DNA of 64,000 nt from Xanthostigma xanthostigma (taxonomy: Eukaryota > Arthropoda > Insecta > Raphidioptera > Raphidiidae). The notes under the pieces were generated by a model. The model worked only from the letters and a program-made list of their open reading frames with translations. It did no database searches and was not told the DNA's origin. Positions 63,498 through 64,000 of the stretch are shown one piece after another. The stretch is taken from positions 37,976,001 to 38,040,000 of the forward strand of contig OY754466.1 in the NCBI GenBank assembly GCA_963575645.1, read 5' to 3'. Every line of letters starts with the position of its first letter. Within the stretch, counting starts at the first letter, position 1. Both the position numbers and the translations under genes were made by a program.

Positions 63498-64000
63498 ACG
63501 TACAAATTCAAGAAAAAGCAAAAAATAATTTAAAAAAAAATTGAGTTTCTTTCTGAAAAGCAATATGCTAATAATATATTTTTTTATTGTTATTTTTTAT
63601 TTTTTTACTAAAAATAATTTGAAAATAGACCTTTTAGATAAAAAAGATAATACCAGAGATAAGAAGATATTTTATTAAGTTTATTTTAAAAAATGAGTTA
63701 TAATATCGTGTTGGGGAAAGTCCTATCTTTTTATTTAAAAATCATGTTTAGTGCGCATGTTCCTATAAAAGTTTTTTTTTAGTTTTTTTAAACTAGAATT
63801 TTTTTCTATCCTTCACGACGTTGCGCAAAATAATAAAGCAATGAGTACATCAGTAAACTGCACGTGACCTTCCGGAAAGTTCGGAGTAAATGGTGTGCGG
63901 ACGCGATCGGATTTGTCACCCTGTATTTGTTTTCTTTTAGTGTTTATACATATACGTATAAATACGTCCATTATAATGTAACTATAGATTGTGACCTCTT
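63498..64000. other. no gene; possible foldback edge
   Basis: AT-rich. TTTTTTTTAGTTTTTTTAAA at about 63772-63792 resembles the outer arm of the 1.9-kb foldback family, but no partner arm lies in the window. Confidence 0.35.

Noticed and set aside
1-64000. CRISPR arrays or prokaryotic operons
   Set aside because: Tandem repeats present have no spacer pattern, and gene spacing, introns-scale gaps and transposon types are eukaryotic.

Overview
The window looks like a repeat-packed, AT-rich stretch of an insect nuclear genome. There is no bacterial-style gene packing, and no host protein-coding exon can be supported. Lepidoptera is the best guess, from the dispersed repeat ending in GGAACCCTAAAAA with its GACA satellite, the 'AGTCGGACTCGCACACGAAGG' type repeat near 61.6 kb and the TCTATACTAAT...CTAG Helitrons. 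This is a judgement from motif memory, not a search.

Layout. 0-7.5 kb: two hAT MITEs with 8-bp target duplications, a Penelope-like fragment with a hammerhead-like core, a foldback element with a triplicated tail, a TTAA-flanked element and a broken LINE reverse-transcriptase end. 7.5-9.1 kb: a Harbinger element keeping a MADF-domain piece and a short possible transposase start. 9.8-15.5 kb: a 1.2-kb foldback split by a hAT MITE, a possible TATA+Inr promoter, a Helitron with a tRNA-like cassette, a pogo-like MITE, a foldback and a chimeric MITE. 17.3-21.7 kb: Helitron ends, a pogo element with a transposase N-terminus and two more Helitron copies. 22.5-26.8 kb: tandem repeats and foldbacks. 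28.8-34.4 kb: a long Helitron copy, then a nearly full-length but broken DIRS-family tyrosine-recombinase retroelement. 36.5-42.1 kb: hAT, hammerhead-type snapback, a tandem duplication, Helitrons and a Harbinger MITE. 42.1-49.6 kb: a dispersed family here called R4, interrupted by a Penelope-like snapback that itself carries a foldback; another foldback; a THAP-domain element; and the clearest hammerhead-like snapback. 52.8-53.2 kb: a CpG-rich island that may be a host promoter or 5' exon. 54.4-64 kb: more foldbacks, R4, a second pogo copy, an expanded R4 tandem array and a tandemly duplicated Helitron.

How it fits together. The recognised proteins are all transposon-derived: DIRS gag/RT/RNase H/tyrosine recombinase, pogo HTH, MADF, THAP and LINE RT. 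Most other elements are non-autonomous and would need enzymes supplied elsewhere. The most unusual features are a Helitron family that exists with and without an internal tRNA-Lys-like cassette, and hammerhead-ribozyme-like cores in three unrelated snapback families.
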